64,000 nucleotides of DNA from JARKQH01 sp964631605 (GTDB lineage Bacteria; Verrucomicrobiota; Verrucomicrobiia; Limisphaerales; UBA8199), in NCBI GenBank assembly GCA_964631605.1, contig CAZVYG010000017.1, forward strand, positions 12,377 through 76,376, given 5' to 3'. The number at the start of each line of letters is the position of its first letter. The first letter of the stretch is position 1. Under the pieces are notes generated by a model. It was not told the origin of the DNA, did not search any database, and saw only the letters and a list, made by a program, of their open reading frames with translations. Positions 51,825 through 60,722 of the stretch are shown one piece after another. The position numbers were made by a program, and so were the translations under genes.

Positions 51825-52347
51825 GGGTCATCTCCGGTTGGGCGGCGGGCGCCGCCGCTTCGTGTTGCTTGATTTCGTGGGCCAGTTCGGCCATTTCCTG
51901 GTCCCAAGCCTTAAACCGGCCGGGCAGGTCCAACGGCCCCAACTGCCGCAATCGGGCCACCATGTCGTTGACCACTGTTCGGACTTTTTCGCCTTCGCTG
52001 GCCGAAATCCACTCGAGACGCAACCGCGGTTCTTCGATGCCCAGGTCGGTGAGCATTCGCTTGAGCATTTCAAACCGGCGGAGAGTCTTGTAGTTCCCCT
52101 CCACATAATGACAGTCCCCGGGATGACAGCCGCCGATGAGCACGCCGTCGGCTCCCCGCGCGAAGGCTTCGACAATAAACTGCGGGTCCACGCGCCCGGA
52201 ACACATCAGGCGGATCACGCGGATATTCGGCTCGTATTTGAGCCGCGATACGCCCGCCAGGTCCGCCGCCGTGTAGGTGCACCAGTTGCAGAAGAAAGCC
52301 GCGATGCGCGGCTCCCACCCCGCCGCTCCAGGTTTTTGGTCACTCAT
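51814..52347 (-). CDS. mvhD: Hydrogenase-Hdr linker iron-sulfur protein, MvhD/FlpD type
   Basis: A 177-residue MvhD-type protein (start at MSDQKPGAAG; a codon set 9 bp upstream is also possible). The FFCNWCTYTAADLAGVSRL start and VIRLMCSGRVDPQFIVEAF plus GGCHPGDCHYVEGNYKTLRR carry the cysteines that bind a [2Fe-2S] cluster. In the Mvh-Hdr complex it passes electrons from the hydrogenase to HdrA. It is placed between hdrA (29-bp gap) and mvhG (overlap), as in archaeal and bacterial MvhADG sets. The C-terminal 40 residues are Ala/Glu-rich. Confidence 0.92.
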   Translation of the reverse strand: MSDQKPGAAGWEPRIAAFFCNWCTYTAADLAGVSRLKYEPNIRVIRLMCSGRVDPQFIVEAFARGADGVLIGGCHPGDCHYVEGNYKTLRRFEMLKRMLTDLGIEEPRLRLEWISASEGEKVRTVVNDMVARLRQLGPLDLPGRFKAWDQEMAELAHEIKQHEAAAPAAQPEMTHAR

Positions 52348-52376
52348 GCGATCCATGTGTTAAAGGTTTGACCGGC

Positions 52377-54380
52377 TCAGGAGGCCAGGACACCGGCGAT
52401 TTCATTGAAGATTTGCTCGTCCTCGAACAGGTGCTGCCGGATGGAGCCGGACGGGCAGGAAGCGACGCAGGTGCCGCAGCCTTTGCACAAGGCTTCGTTG
52501 ATGCGCGCCTTGCGCGTGGGTTCATCAAAGCTGATGGCAGTGTAGGGGCAGAGGGGCACGCAACTCTTGCACCCCGAGCAGTCGGCTTCGACGATGTAGG
52601 CCGTGTTGGGCTCCTGTTCGATGTAACCTTTATCAATCAACGCCAGAGCCTCGGCGGCGGCCGCCCCGGCCTGCGCGATGCTGTCGGGGATGTCCTTGGG
52701 CCCCTGGCAGCAACCGGCGATAAAAACGCCGTCCGTGAAGGTGTTCACGGGCGCCAGTTTGGGATGCTTCTCAAGGAACCACCCTTCCGTGCTGCAGCTT
52801 AAATTGAACAGGCGGCGCACATCCTGCGAGTCGGCGTTGGGCTCCATGCCCACCGCCAGCACGATCATGTCCACCGGAATGCGGCGCACAAAACCCGCCA
52901 GGGTATCCTCGACGCGGATGACCAGCTTGCCCTCCTCCTCGGGGGCCAGGGCCCAGTCGGTGACTTCGGCCACGCGCCCGCGGACGAAGCGGATCCCCTC
53001 GCGGAGCGACTTGTCGTAGAACTCCTCGCATCCTTTGCCTGGCGCCCGGATGTCCATGTAGAAAATGGTAACATCCGCGCCGGTGTGCTCCTTGAACAAC
53101 TGCGCCAGCTTCATCGAGTGCATGCAGCAGGTGCGCGAGCACCAGCGATTGGTTTTCACATCGCGCGATCCCACGCACAGGATGAACCCCGCCGTGAGGG
53201 GCTTGCTCCCGTCCCGCAAAATAATCTCGCCGCCCGTCGGCCCCGAGCTGTTCACCAGCCGCTCCAGCTCCAGCGAGGTGACCACGTTTGGATACAAGCC
53301 GTAGCCGTACTGCGGAATCCGGGTCGCATCAAACAGCTTGAAGCCGGTCGCCAGAATCATCGTGCCCACCTGGATTTCGACCAACTGCTCCTTCATCGAG
53401 AAGTCTATCGCCTTGCGGTCGGCACAGGCTTCCAGGCAGCTTTTCTTGCACTTGCCGGTTTTCACCTGAAGACAGCGCTCGGGATCAATCACCACCGCCT
53501 GGGGCACCGCCTGCGGGAAGGGAAGGTAAACGGGCTTGCGCTTGCTGAGGCCCACATTGAACTCGTCGGGAAACCGCGAATCCTTGTACACGCAGGCGGT
53601 GATGCATTCCTGGCAGCCCACGCACAAATCCTCGTGCACATACCGGGGCTTGCGCTTCACCGTGACTTTGTAGTTGCCTACATAGCCCTCGACCTTGACG
53701 ACCTCCGAGTAGGTCCAAAGCGTGATGTTTTCGTGTGCTCGAACCGCCGACATTTTGGGGGTCAGAATGCAGGCCGCGCAGTCCAGCGTGGGGAAGGTCT
53801 TGTCGAATTTGGCCATGTGGCCGCCAATACTCGGCTCCCGCTCGACCAAGGTGACCTTCTTTCCGGCGTTGGCGAGGGTCAGGGCGGCGTGAATGCCCGC
53901 AATCCCGCCCCCGACAACCAACACATCCGGGTTGATCGGCACCCGCGTGGTCTCCAGCGGGCGGTGGAAGCGCACGCGCTCGATCGCGGCCCGCGCCAGC
54001 GCCTTGGCCTTCGCGGTGGCAGCGGCGCTGTCGGCATGGACCCACGAGTTGTGCTCGCGGATGTTGACCATCTGGAAGTAGAAGGGGTTGAGGCCGCCGC
54101 GCTCGACGGCGCCACGGAAGGTATGCTCGTGCAGCAGCGGGGAGCAGGAGGCCACCACCACGCGGTTGAGCTTGTGCTCGCGAATGTCCTGCTGGATCAG
54201 TTCCTGGCCGGGATCCGAGCACATGTACTTGTAATGACGCGACAGCACCACGCCCGGCAGTTTCGAGGCATATTCCGCCACCGCCGGACAATCCACCACG
54301 GCCCCGATGTTGTGCCCGCACTGGCAGACATAAAACCCGATTCGGATCTCGCCATTTCCATTCTTGGAGGAAGCGCTCAT
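52377..54380 (-). CDS. hdrA: Heterodisulfide reductase subunit A, FAD and iron-sulfur protein
   Basis: A 667-residue HdrA, the flavin-based electron-bifurcating subunit. An N-terminal iron-sulfur part (YVCQCGHNIGAVVDCPAV, CSDPGQ, VASCSPLLHEHTF, NIREHNSWVH) is followed by the FAD motif DVLVVGGGIAGIHAALTLAN, LDCAACILTPKM, and ferredoxin-like cluster motifs CVGCQECITACVY, CSGCKSCVPLCPYTAI and CKGCGTCVASCPSGSI. The start is MSASSKNGNG; an upstream ATG at 54401 adds 7 residues. It lies between hdrB (22-bp gap) and mvhD. Confidence 0.94.
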   Translation of the reverse strand: MSASSKNGNGEIRIGFYVCQCGHNIGAVVDCPAVAEYASKLPGVVLSRHYKYMCSDPGQELIQQDIREHKLNRVVVASCSPLLHEHTFRGAVERGGLNPFYFQMVNIREHNSWVHADSAAATAKAKALARAAIERVRFHRPLETTRVPINPDVLVVGGGIAGIHAALTLANAGKKVTLVEREPSIGGHMAKFDKTFPTLDCAACILTPKMSAVRAHENITLWTYSEVVKVEGYVGNYKVTVKRKPRYVHEDLCVGCQECITACVYKDSRFPDEFNVGLSKRKPVYLPFPQAVPQAVVIDPERCLQVKTGKCKKSCLEACADRKAIDFSMKEQLVEIQVGTMILATGFKLFDATRIPQYGYGLYPNVVTSLELERLVNSSGPTGGEIILRDGSKPLTAGFILCVGSRDVKTNRWCSRTCCMHSMKLAQLFKEHTGADVTIFYMDIRAPGKGCEEFYDKSLREGIRFVRGRVAEVTDWALAPEEEGKLVIRVEDTLAGFVRRIPVDMIVLAVGMEPNADSQDVRRLFNLSCSTEGWFLEKHPKLAPVNTFTDGVFIAGCCQGPKDIPDSIAQAGAAAAEALALIDKGYIEQEPNTAYIVEADCSGCKSCVPLCPYTAISFDEPTRKARINEALCKGCGTCVASCPSGSIRQHLFEDEQIFNEIAGVLAS

Positions 54381-54402
54381 AATCTCTGGCTGGTTACGCA
54401 AT

Positions 54403-55314
54403 TCACCGGCTGGCTTTTTCCGCAGGCTTGGGCGGCGCCCCGGCCTGGCTCGCGCCGTTGCCCCACTTCAGCGGCAGCGGAACGAAGTTCCGATGCAACC
54501 CCAGTTGGCGGGGTTCGAGGCCAAAGGCCAACCCCATCAATTGGGTGAAATAAACCGTCGCAATCCGCGCCTCGCCCCAGCGCCGGACAATTTGATCGTG
54601 ATAGGCGTCGAGATTAAACTGGCACAAGGGACAGATGGTCGCGATTACATCGGCGCCCCGGCGGACAGCCTCCTTGAGCAGGATGTAGCTCATCCGCAAA
54701 CCCGCCTCCGGCAGCGTGCCGGTCAGGCTGCCGCCGCAACACTTGGTCTTCAAGGGGTAGTGTAACACCTCCGCGCCCAGGGCCGCCAATATCTTGTCCA
54801 TCGTTACCGGGTTCCAGGCTTCATCGAAAGTGGCGTAAGGCCGGACGACCTGGCAGCCGTAATAGGGAGCCACCTTGAGGCCGGTCAGCGGCCGCACCAC
54901 TTTTTGCTTGATCGCCTCGACGCCCACGTCGTGGAACAACACATCCAGCGGGTGCCGCACCACTGTGGTGCCCTTGTAGGCCAGTTTGGCGCAATCCAGC
55001 GCCCGCTGAACATTTTCCGCAATCTCGGGGAAATCGTTGATGTTGTGCTTGGCCTTGTTCAAAACCAGGTAGCAGGCGCTGCATGGGGCCAGCAAATCCT
55101 GCGGGCCGGACTTTTCGGCGATTGCCAGGTTTCGCGCGGCGAGCACCGTTGCTTCATGCTCGTCCACAGACATGTAAGCCGTTGCTCCGCAGCAATTCCA
55201 ATCATCCAGTTCCATCAATTCGACGCCAAGATGCCGCATGACCGGCAGCAGCGATTCCTCGTAAGCGCGACCCAGGCCTTTGAGCGAACAACCCGGAAAA
55301 TAGAGGTATTTCAT
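54403..55314 (-). CDS. hdrB: Heterodisulfide reductase subunit B (CCG-domain protein)
   Basis: A 303-residue HdrB with two CCG domains that hold the non-cubane [4Fe-4S] clusters reducing the disulfide. They read CSLKG...DWNCCGATAYMSVDEHE...CSACY and CCGGSLTGTLPEAGLRMS...CPLCQFNLD. The opening KYLYFPGCSLKGLGRAYEES is the usual N-terminus. The true disulfide substrate in a bacterium without methanogenesis is unknown. It overlaps hdrC by 4 bp. Confidence 0.94.
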   Translation of the reverse strand: MKYLYFPGCSLKGLGRAYEESLLPVMRHLGVELMELDDWNCCGATAYMSVDEHEATVLAARNLAIAEKSGPQDLLAPCSACYLVLNKAKHNINDFPEIAENVQRALDCAKLAYKGTTVVRHPLDVLFHDVGVEAIKQKVVRPLTGLKVAPYYGCQVVRPYATFDEAWNPVTMDKILAALGAEVLHYPLKTKCCGGSLTGTLPEAGLRMSYILLKEAVRRGADVIATICPLCQFNLDAYHDQIVRRWGEARIATVYFTQLMGLAFGLEPRQLGLHRNFVPLPLKWGNGASQAGAPPKPAEKASR

Positions 55315-55907
55315 GACTTAGCCTTTCCATTGCCGTTGCCGTTGACGGTCGCCAGCATCGCCGCCAGTTCCGCCTGCCGCTGGATCCGCTCGGGCTTGAG
55401 GACAAAGCGTCCCGTCCGAATCAGCCCCAACCCCAGGCGCCAGGAGCTCAACACCGCCCGCCAGTTGGCGCGCAGGAACAACTGCATCACCAGCAGGGTC
55501 TCGGTGATCCGCCCCTTGCTCAGCACCATCTTGGCAAATTCCTTGGCCAGAATCGGGATGGGCATGTGCCGCGGATAGACATGCTCCTTGATCGCCCGCT
55601 GCTTGAGCGCATACATGATGTCCGTGATCCGAATCTGCCGCGGGCACTCGACCGTGCAGGCGTAACAGGAAGCGCACAGCCAGACGGTGTTGCTGGACAA
55701 CACCTCGTTCTTGAAATCCGCCCGCACCAGCGCCATGACCTGCCGGGGGGAAAAGTCCATGTAAATGCTGAGCGGACAGGCGCCGGAACAGGTGCCGCAT
55801 TGGATGCAACTGGGGAGTTGCTCGCAACCGGTCACTCCCATGATCTCCCGGCCGAAGCCTTGAACTCGATCGGCGTCGTATTTAATCGTGCGCTTTATTT
55901 TTATCAT
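55311..55907 (-). CDS. hdrC: Heterodisulfide reductase subunit C (iron-sulfur protein)
   Basis: A 198-residue HdrC that relays electrons to HdrB. Two [4Fe-4S] motifs are present: CIQCGTCSGACPLSI and CASCYACTVECPRQIRITD. The N-terminal basic stretch (MIKIKRTIKYDADRVQGFGRE) and the C-terminal helix with WRLGLGLIRTGRF are usual. It is the first gene of the six-gene minus-strand cluster, preceded by a GGGTGAG Shine-Dalgarno-like run. The upstream 494-bp gap should hold its promoter. Confidence 0.94.
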   Translation of the reverse strand: MIKIKRTIKYDADRVQGFGREIMGVTGCEQLPSCIQCGTCSGACPLSIYMDFSPRQVMALVRADFKNEVLSSNTVWLCASCYACTVECPRQIRITDIMYALKQRAIKEHVYPRHMPIPILAKEFAKMVLSKGRITETLLVMQLFLRANWRAVLSSWRLGLGLIRTGRFVLKPERIQRQAELAAMLATVNGNGNGKAKS

Positions 55908-56401
55908 AAGCTCACCCGATTCTTTTTGGGTATCTTGTCACGCAGCCCTAATTCTAGCTGCCAACAATACGCCTACTGCCGCTTAAGGTAGCTCATGGCA
56001 AATTAAACCCTCTAAACATCACTTGCCTATTCCTTGTCATTTCTTGGCATGCTTATGTTTGTTGCAACTCTGCGGGCAACACCCGGTTTCCGATCGTTGG
56101 CAGGATGCGCCCCGCTTTTGCGCCCGGTCCGCCGCACCACCACCCCGTTCGCAGGAGAGGCTTCGGGCGCTTGATCAGCGCTCCGTCCCGAACGCAATCT
56201 CGTGCGCGGCTCGGCGGAGGTATGTATCACCTTCGAGGCCACTGTCATCGCGTCCGTCGAGGCGAAGGCCAGGAATGACGAATCTCCGTTCGAGGGGGCG
56301 CTGGCAACGGACAGGTTGGCTACCAAGGCATGCCCTGAGCCAACCTTCCCAGTCTGCGCGTGCTCGACAATCCTCCCCGGGGGATTACATTGAACCGCGA
56401 C
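55908..56401. other. Divergent gap between the hdr-mvh cluster and thiG
   Basis: 494 bp with no supported gene. The first 180 bp are AT-richer and should hold the hdrC promoter. The rest, before thiG, is GC-rich. I looked for the TPP riboswitch signature (CUGAGA and the ACC/UGAUCU region) upstream of thiG and did not find it. Confidence 0.55.
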
Positions 56402-57220
56402 ATGTTTGTTGAGCAGCAACCGCTTGTGATCGCCGGGCGAGCCTTCAGCTCGCGGCTGGTGATGGGCACCGGAAAGTTTGCGTCGCCCGAGACGATGCGG
56501 GACGCGTTGGCAGCCAGCGGAACCGAAATGGTGACGGTGGCCCTGCGGCGGGCGGATTTGACGGGCAAAAAAGACCCCTTCGCCAATATCCTCGAGTTCA
56601 TTGACCCGAGGCGCTACCTGTTGTTGCCCAATACCAGCGGCGCGCAGAACGCGGAGGAAGCCGTGCGTCTGGCGCGGTTGGCCGCCGCGGCGGGGCTGCC
56701 GCGCTGGATTAAACTCGAGATTCACCCCGATCCTCGTTATCTGCTGCCCGATCCGATGGAAACCTTCAAAGCGGCAGAACAACTTGTCAAAGAGGGATTT
56801 ACGGTCCTTCCGTATATCAACGCGGATCCGGTTCTGGCCAAGCGGTTGCAGGACGTCGGCACGGCCACGGTGATGCCCTTGGGTTCGCCTATCGGGTCGA
56901 ACCGCGGAATGCAAACACGCGACCAGATTCGCATCATTATTGAGCAGGCCACAGTGCCGGTGGTGGTGGACGCCGGATTGGGCGCGCCCAGCCATGCGGC
57001 CGAGGCCATGGAACTGGGAGCCGATGCCGTTTTGGTCAACACGGCGGTTGCGGTGGCCAGCGACCCCGTCCGGATGGCTGCCGCTTTCAAGCTGGCGGTT
57101 GAAGCTGGACGCGCCGCTTATGAATGCGGCCTCGCCCAGCCGCAACTCGCCGCCAGCGCCACCAGTCCGCTCACCGCCTTCCTGGATGAACCGGAATCCG
57201 AACCCGCGCGCTCGCCATGA
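56402..57220 (+). CDS. thiG: Thiazole synthase
   Basis: Forms the thiazole ring of thiamine from deoxyxylulose phosphate, ThiS-thiocarboxylate and dehydroglycine or glycine. In 272 residues from MFVEQQPLVIAGRAFSSRLV it shows MGTGKF, the Schiff-base lysine in RWIKLEIHPDPRYLLPDP, VMPLGSPIGSNRG and VVDAGLGAPSHAAEAMELGA. An earlier ATG at 56360 is in frame but adds a leader not expected. The other thiamine genes (thiS, thiF, thiC) are not in the window. It overlaps the next start by 4 bp. Confidence 0.93.
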   Translation: MFVEQQPLVIAGRAFSSRLVMGTGKFASPETMRDALAASGTEMVTVALRRADLTGKKDPFANILEFIDPRRYLLLPNTSGAQNAEEAVRLARLAAAAGLPRWIKLEIHPDPRYLLPDPMETFKAAEQLVKEGFTVLPYINADPVLAKRLQDVGTATVMPLGSPIGSNRGMQTRDQIRIIIEQATVPVVVDAGLGAPSHAAEAMELGADAVLVNTAVAVASDPVRMAAAFKLAVEAGRAAYECGLAQPQLAASATSPLTAFLDEPESEPARSP

Positions 57221-58257
57221 ACCGCCGCACCACCACCACCCCCTTGCCCCAGACTCTGCTGCGGCGGTCCCGCGTTCGGCAATTGCTTCGTGGCGCCTCT
57301 CGGGCCCGCGTGCTCGTCATCGGCGACGTAATGCTTGACCAGTTCATTTGGGGCACGGTGGCCCGCATCTCGCCCGAGGCGCCGGTGCCGGTGGTGGAGT
57401 TTCAGCGCGAGAGCTGCATGCCTGGCGGCGCGGCCAACGTCGCCCGCAACCTCACCGCGCTTGGGATTCCAACCGAGCTTTTTGGGATCGTCGGCCACGA
57501 TGCCTCGGGCCAGCAGCTCAAGAACCTCCTGGTGAACCACCGCATTGGGTGCCAGGGGCTGATTACAAGCCGATCCCGGCCCACCAGCGTCAAAACGCGC
57601 ATTGTCGCCCACCAACAACAGGTGGTCAGGATTGATCGCGAAAGCCGCGACGGCGTCGAGCCGGCTCTGGCCCGGCGGCTGGGCCGTTCCCTGGCATCGC
57701 GCATCGGCCATGCCCAGGCAGTGATTGTGGGAGATTACGGCAAGGGCGTTGTGACGCAGGGCTTGCTCGATGAACTCAAGCGCCTGTGCCGCAGCCACGC
57801 GGTCTGGCTCAGCCTGGATCCCAAACCCGTGCATTCCCTTGATCTCGCCGGCCTCTCGCTCATCACCCCCAACCGCAAGGAAGCCTTCGAACTGGCCCGC
57901 ATCCCGGACGAAACACGGGCAGCCGACCCGCTGAAAGATCGGAACCTGATGGCGGCCGCCCACCGCTTGCTTTCCGAACTCCGCCCCGCCGCGCTTTTGG
58001 TCACTCTGGGCGAGTTCGGCATGCTGCTCTGCCAACATCAGCAACCGCCCGTCCATATCCCAACCGTGGCGCAGGAAGTCTTCGACGTCTCCGGCGCCGG
58101 CGACACGGTCATTGCCACTTTTACGGTGGCGATCGCCGCGGGGGCCTCGCCACTTGAAGCTGCGATCCTCTCCAATCACGCCGCCGGTCTGGTCGTCGGC
58201 AAGATCGGCACGGCCACCGTCTCGCCGGAGGAGTTGCTGGCCAGCTTCCCAAACTAG
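57217..58257 (+). CDS. PfkB sugar kinase, rfaE1/hldE-N type
   Basis: A 346-residue PfkB-family kinase resembling the kinase half of HldE (D-glycero-beta-D-manno-heptose-7-phosphate kinase). It shows LVIGDVMLDQFIWGTVARIS, the GGAANVARNLTALG entry motif, SVKTRIVAHQQQVVRIDRE and the catalytic-base motif EVFDVSGAGDTVIATF. The nucleotidyltransferase half of HldE is absent, as in the split RfaE1/RfaE2 arrangement. Heptose for lipopolysaccharide core is the expected product, but other sugar kinases of the family cannot be excluded. Confidence 0.85.
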   Translation: MNRRTTTTPLPQTLLRRSRVRQLLRGASRARVLVIGDVMLDQFIWGTVARISPEAPVPVVEFQRESCMPGGAANVARNLTALGIPTELFGIVGHDASGQQLKNLLVNHRIGCQGLITSRSRPTSVKTRIVAHQQQVVRIDRESRDGVEPALARRLGRSLASRIGHAQAVIVGDYGKGVVTQGLLDELKRLCRSHAVWLSLDPKPVHSLDLAGLSLITPNRKEAFELARIPDETRAADPLKDRNLMAAAHRLLSELRPAALLVTLGEFGMLLCQHQQPPVHIPTVAQEVFDVSGAGDTVIATFTVAIAAGASPLEAAILSNHAAGLVVGKIGTATVSPEELLASFPN

Positions 58258-58293
58258 CGGCTGGCCGCGCGCCTGACTGAGGAACCGTTTGCC

Positions 58294-59079
58294 ATGAGTT
58301 CCGTCAAAACCACTCCCGAATCCATTACCGCCGCCAAAGGCAGGACACGAATTGCCGCCCTGACGGCTTACGATTTTCCCATGACCCGGCTGTTGGATCA
58401 GGCGGGGATTCCCTTGATCCTGGTGGGTGATTCGCTTGGGATGGTGGTGCTGGGCTACCCGGACACGACCCATGTCACCATCGAGGAAATGGAGCATCAC
58501 ACCCGCGCTGCCGCCCGGGCCAAACCGCGGGCCTTGCTGGCAGCAGACCTTCCCTTTCACAGTTACGAAACCCCCGAGACCGCCGTGGCCAACGCCCGGC
58601 GACTGGTTGCGGCGGGGGCGGAGGCCGTCAAGGCCGAGGGCGGTCTTGAGATCATCGAACAGGTTCGCGCCATCCGAAACGCCGGCATCCCCTTTCTCGG
58701 CCACTTGGGCATGCTTCCGCAACATGTGCTGGAAGAAGGGGGCTACCACGTGAAAGGCAGGCAGGAAGCCGAACGACAGCGATTGCTGGCCGATGCGGAC
58801 GCCCTGGCCGAAGCGGGCGCGTTTGCGGTGGTGCTCGAGTTGGTTGCCGCCCCTCTCGCCGCCGAGTTGACCCGGCGTCTGCCCATTCCCACCATCGGCA
58901 TCGGGTCCGGCCCTGATTGCGACGGGCAGATTCTGGTCACGCCCGATTTGCTGGGCTTGCTTCCCTGGTTTAGCCTCAAGCACGTCAAACCGCGGCTTAA
59001 TGCCGCCGAGCAAATGCGCGCCGTCGTTGAGGAATGGAAAAAGTCAGTTGAGCAGGGCTCTACCGCAAAACCCGGTTAA
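58294..59079 (+). CDS. panB: 3-methyl-2-oxobutanoate hydroxymethyltransferase
   Basis: Adds a hydroxymethyl group to alpha-ketoisovalerate to make ketopantoate, the first step of pantothenate synthesis. In 261 residues it shows KGRTRIAALTAYDFPMTRLL, the metal site VGDSLGMVVLGYPDTTHVT, KAEGGLEIIEQVRAI, HLGMLPQHV and the C-terminal DCDGQILVTPDLLG. Length is normal. It is 36 bp behind the sugar kinase on the plus strand. Confidence 0.96.
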   Translation: MSSVKTTPESITAAKGRTRIAALTAYDFPMTRLLDQAGIPLILVGDSLGMVVLGYPDTTHVTIEEMEHHTRAAARAKPRALLAADLPFHSYETPETAVANARRLVAAGAEAVKAEGGLEIIEQVRAIRNAGIPFLGHLGMLPQHVLEEGGYHVKGRQEAERQRLLADADALAEAGAFAVVLELVAAPLAAELTRRLPIPTIGIGSGPDCDGQILVTPDLLGLLPWFSLKHVKPRLNAAEQMRAVVEEWKKSVEQGSTAKPG

Positions 59080-59156
59080 GTCTTCTTCAGGACCTTTGCT
59101 CGCGCTTAAGAAGCCTTTGCTTGGACGGCTGTTTATCCTTATCATGGGTGGTCATT

Positions 59157-60335
59157 ATGGATTTGGCAGCATTAGTCCGGTTGGCCGAAAGCAGCGGGGC
59201 CAGCGACCTCCATCTGGAACCGGGTTTGCCGGCGGCATTGCGAGTGCGTGGCGCCCTGCGGCTCGCAGGCGAACCGCTGCCAGCCCGGGCCCTGCTGGAA
59301 GCCGCGCACCATCTGCTGCCGCCCGAACTTTGGGCCGACTTCCAGCAACGACGGTCCGCCGACTTGTCCCGCACCATTGCCGGGGTCCGGTGCCGGATCA
59401 ACATGCTGCACAGCGCCCGAGGGGTCGGTTTTGCCATTCGCCTGCTTGCCTCCTTCCAGGCGACGGTCGAAAAACTCAACCTCCATCCCAGCCTCAAGAA
59501 ACTGGTCCAGAATCCGCATGGACTGGTCCTGGTCAGCGGGCCCACCGGCTCGGGCAAATCCTCGACCCTGGCCGCGTTGATCCAGGAAATCAACCTGACG
59601 GAAACCCGTCACATTCTGACCATCGAAAGCCCCATCGAATATACCTTCCGCCCCCGCCGCTCCTACATTCGCCAGCGGGAGGTCGGCCGGGACACGCCCA
59701 GCTTCGAGCAGGCGCTGCTGGATGCCTTGCGGGAAGATCCCGACGTCATTATGGTCGGCGAAATGCGCGAGCCGGAAACCATGCGCCTGACCCTGAGCGC
59801 GTCGGAGACCGGCCACCTGGTCCTTGGCACCCTGCATTCCGCCACCTGCGCCGAGGCGCTCAATCGAATCGTTTCCGCCTTCCCCGCGGAGATCCAGAAC
59901 AGTGTCTCCGCTCAACTGGCGGATTGTTTGGTTGCCGTCATTTCCCAACGCCTCCGCTTTCGCGCGGACCTGAATATCCGCGTGCCCGAATGCGAGATTC
60001 TGATGGCCACCCACGCCGTGCGGAACTTCATTCGGAACCGCGATTTTTTCAAGCTGGCAACCGCGCTGGAGACGGGAGCGGATCAGGGCATGTGGACCTA
60101 CCAACGATACCAAAACTGGTTGGAAAAACGCACCAACTGGGCCTTTCCGACGCAGGAAAGCGAGCCGCCGGATACGGAACCCGCCGAAGCGGAAGTCAGT
60201 GCTGCCGCCGGCGCCACGGCTGCCACGCCGCCGCGGCCGGCCCCGGCGTCGGCACCAGCAGGCGGCCCCAAACGCATCGAAATCGAGGTTGGCGAGAGTG
60301 AGTTTGGAAAAATCCTGAAGCCGCCGGGAGTATGA
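59157..60335 (+). CDS. PilT-type twitching ATPase
   Basis: A 392-residue ATPase from MDLAALVRLAESSGASDLHL (an upstream ATG at 59121 is also in frame). The Walker A is GPTGSGKSSTLAALI, the Asp box DPDVIMVGEMREPETMR, and the His box ASETGHLVLGTLHS. These are the landmarks of PilT/PilU retraction ATPases of type IV pili. A Pro/Ala-rich tail of about 60 residues is added at the end. It is linked to an SLBB lipoprotein (4-bp overlap) and could drive retraction of pili or a pilus-like secretion system; no other pil genes are nearby. Confidence 0.9.
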   Translation: MDLAALVRLAESSGASDLHLEPGLPAALRVRGALRLAGEPLPARALLEAAHHLLPPELWADFQQRRSADLSRTIAGVRCRINMLHSARGVGFAIRLLASFQATVEKLNLHPSLKKLVQNPHGLVLVSGPTGSGKSSTLAALIQEINLTETRHILTIESPIEYTFRPRRSYIRQREVGRDTPSFEQALLDALREDPDVIMVGEMREPETMRLTLSASETGHLVLGTLHSATCAEALNRIVSAFPAEIQNSVSAQLADCLVAVISQRLRFRADLNIRVPECEILMATHAVRNFIRNRDFFKLATALETGADQGMWTYQRYQNWLEKRTNWAFPTQESEPPDTEPAEAEVSAAAGATAATPPRPAPASAPAGGPKRIEIEVGESEFGKILKPPGV

Positions 60336-60712
60336 AGCTGGTGAGTTGTGTATCCGTCCTGCTGGTGACCTGCTGGCTGAGCGGGGCTCTGGGATGCGTC
60401 TCCCGCGCCCGGGCCAGAGCGGATGCAGCCGCGGCCTACGCGGCGGGCCTTCGGGAAGGGATGTCCCGCGCGGGGCCGGTGGTGCAAGGGCCCACCGTCA
60501 TTTTCTCGGGCCACGTGCGCAACCCTTATGTCCCCTGGACACCAAAGCTGACGCTGGCGCAGGCGATTCTGGCCGCGGGCTACTACGCGCCGACTGATCC
60601 CGTCCGCATCACCATTACCCGGCATGGGACGGAAATTCCGGTGGACGTGGAGCAACTGCTCGCCGGCGGCGATGTACCGCTGGAGGCGGGAGACCTGGTG
60701 AAAATGGAATAA
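60332..60712 (+). CDS. SLBB-like lipoprotein
   Basis: A 126-residue protein with a lipobox (LSGALGC, so Cys at position 22 is lipidated) and, from about residue 50, a beta-grasp SLBB-like domain: VIFSGHVRNPYVPW, LTLAQAILAAGYYAPTDPVRITITRHG and PLEAGDLVKME. Such domains occur in the periplasmic part of polysaccharide-export lipoproteins (Wza-like) and in secretion ancillary proteins. It is coupled to the PilT-type ATPase gene by a 4-bp overlap, a combination not usual for either family. Confidence 0.78.
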   Translation: MKLVSCVSVLLVTCWLSGALGCVSRARARADAAAAYAAGLREGMSRAGPVVQGPTVIFSGHVRNPYVPWTPKLTLAQAILAAGYYAPTDPVRITITRHGTEIPVDVEQLLAGGDVPLEAGDLVKME

Positions 60713-60722
60713 AAGGACGCTC

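Noticed and set aside
55908..55990. Sigma-54 promoter before hdrC
   Set aside because: A TTGGC box is present but the GC element at the required spacing is missing.
55908..56401. Possible TPP riboswitch before thiG
   Set aside because: The CUGAGA and pyrimidine-sensor motifs were not found.
57118..59013. 631-residue antisense frame across thiG, the sugar kinase and panB
   Set aside because: Crosses three clear genes on the other strand and has no motif.
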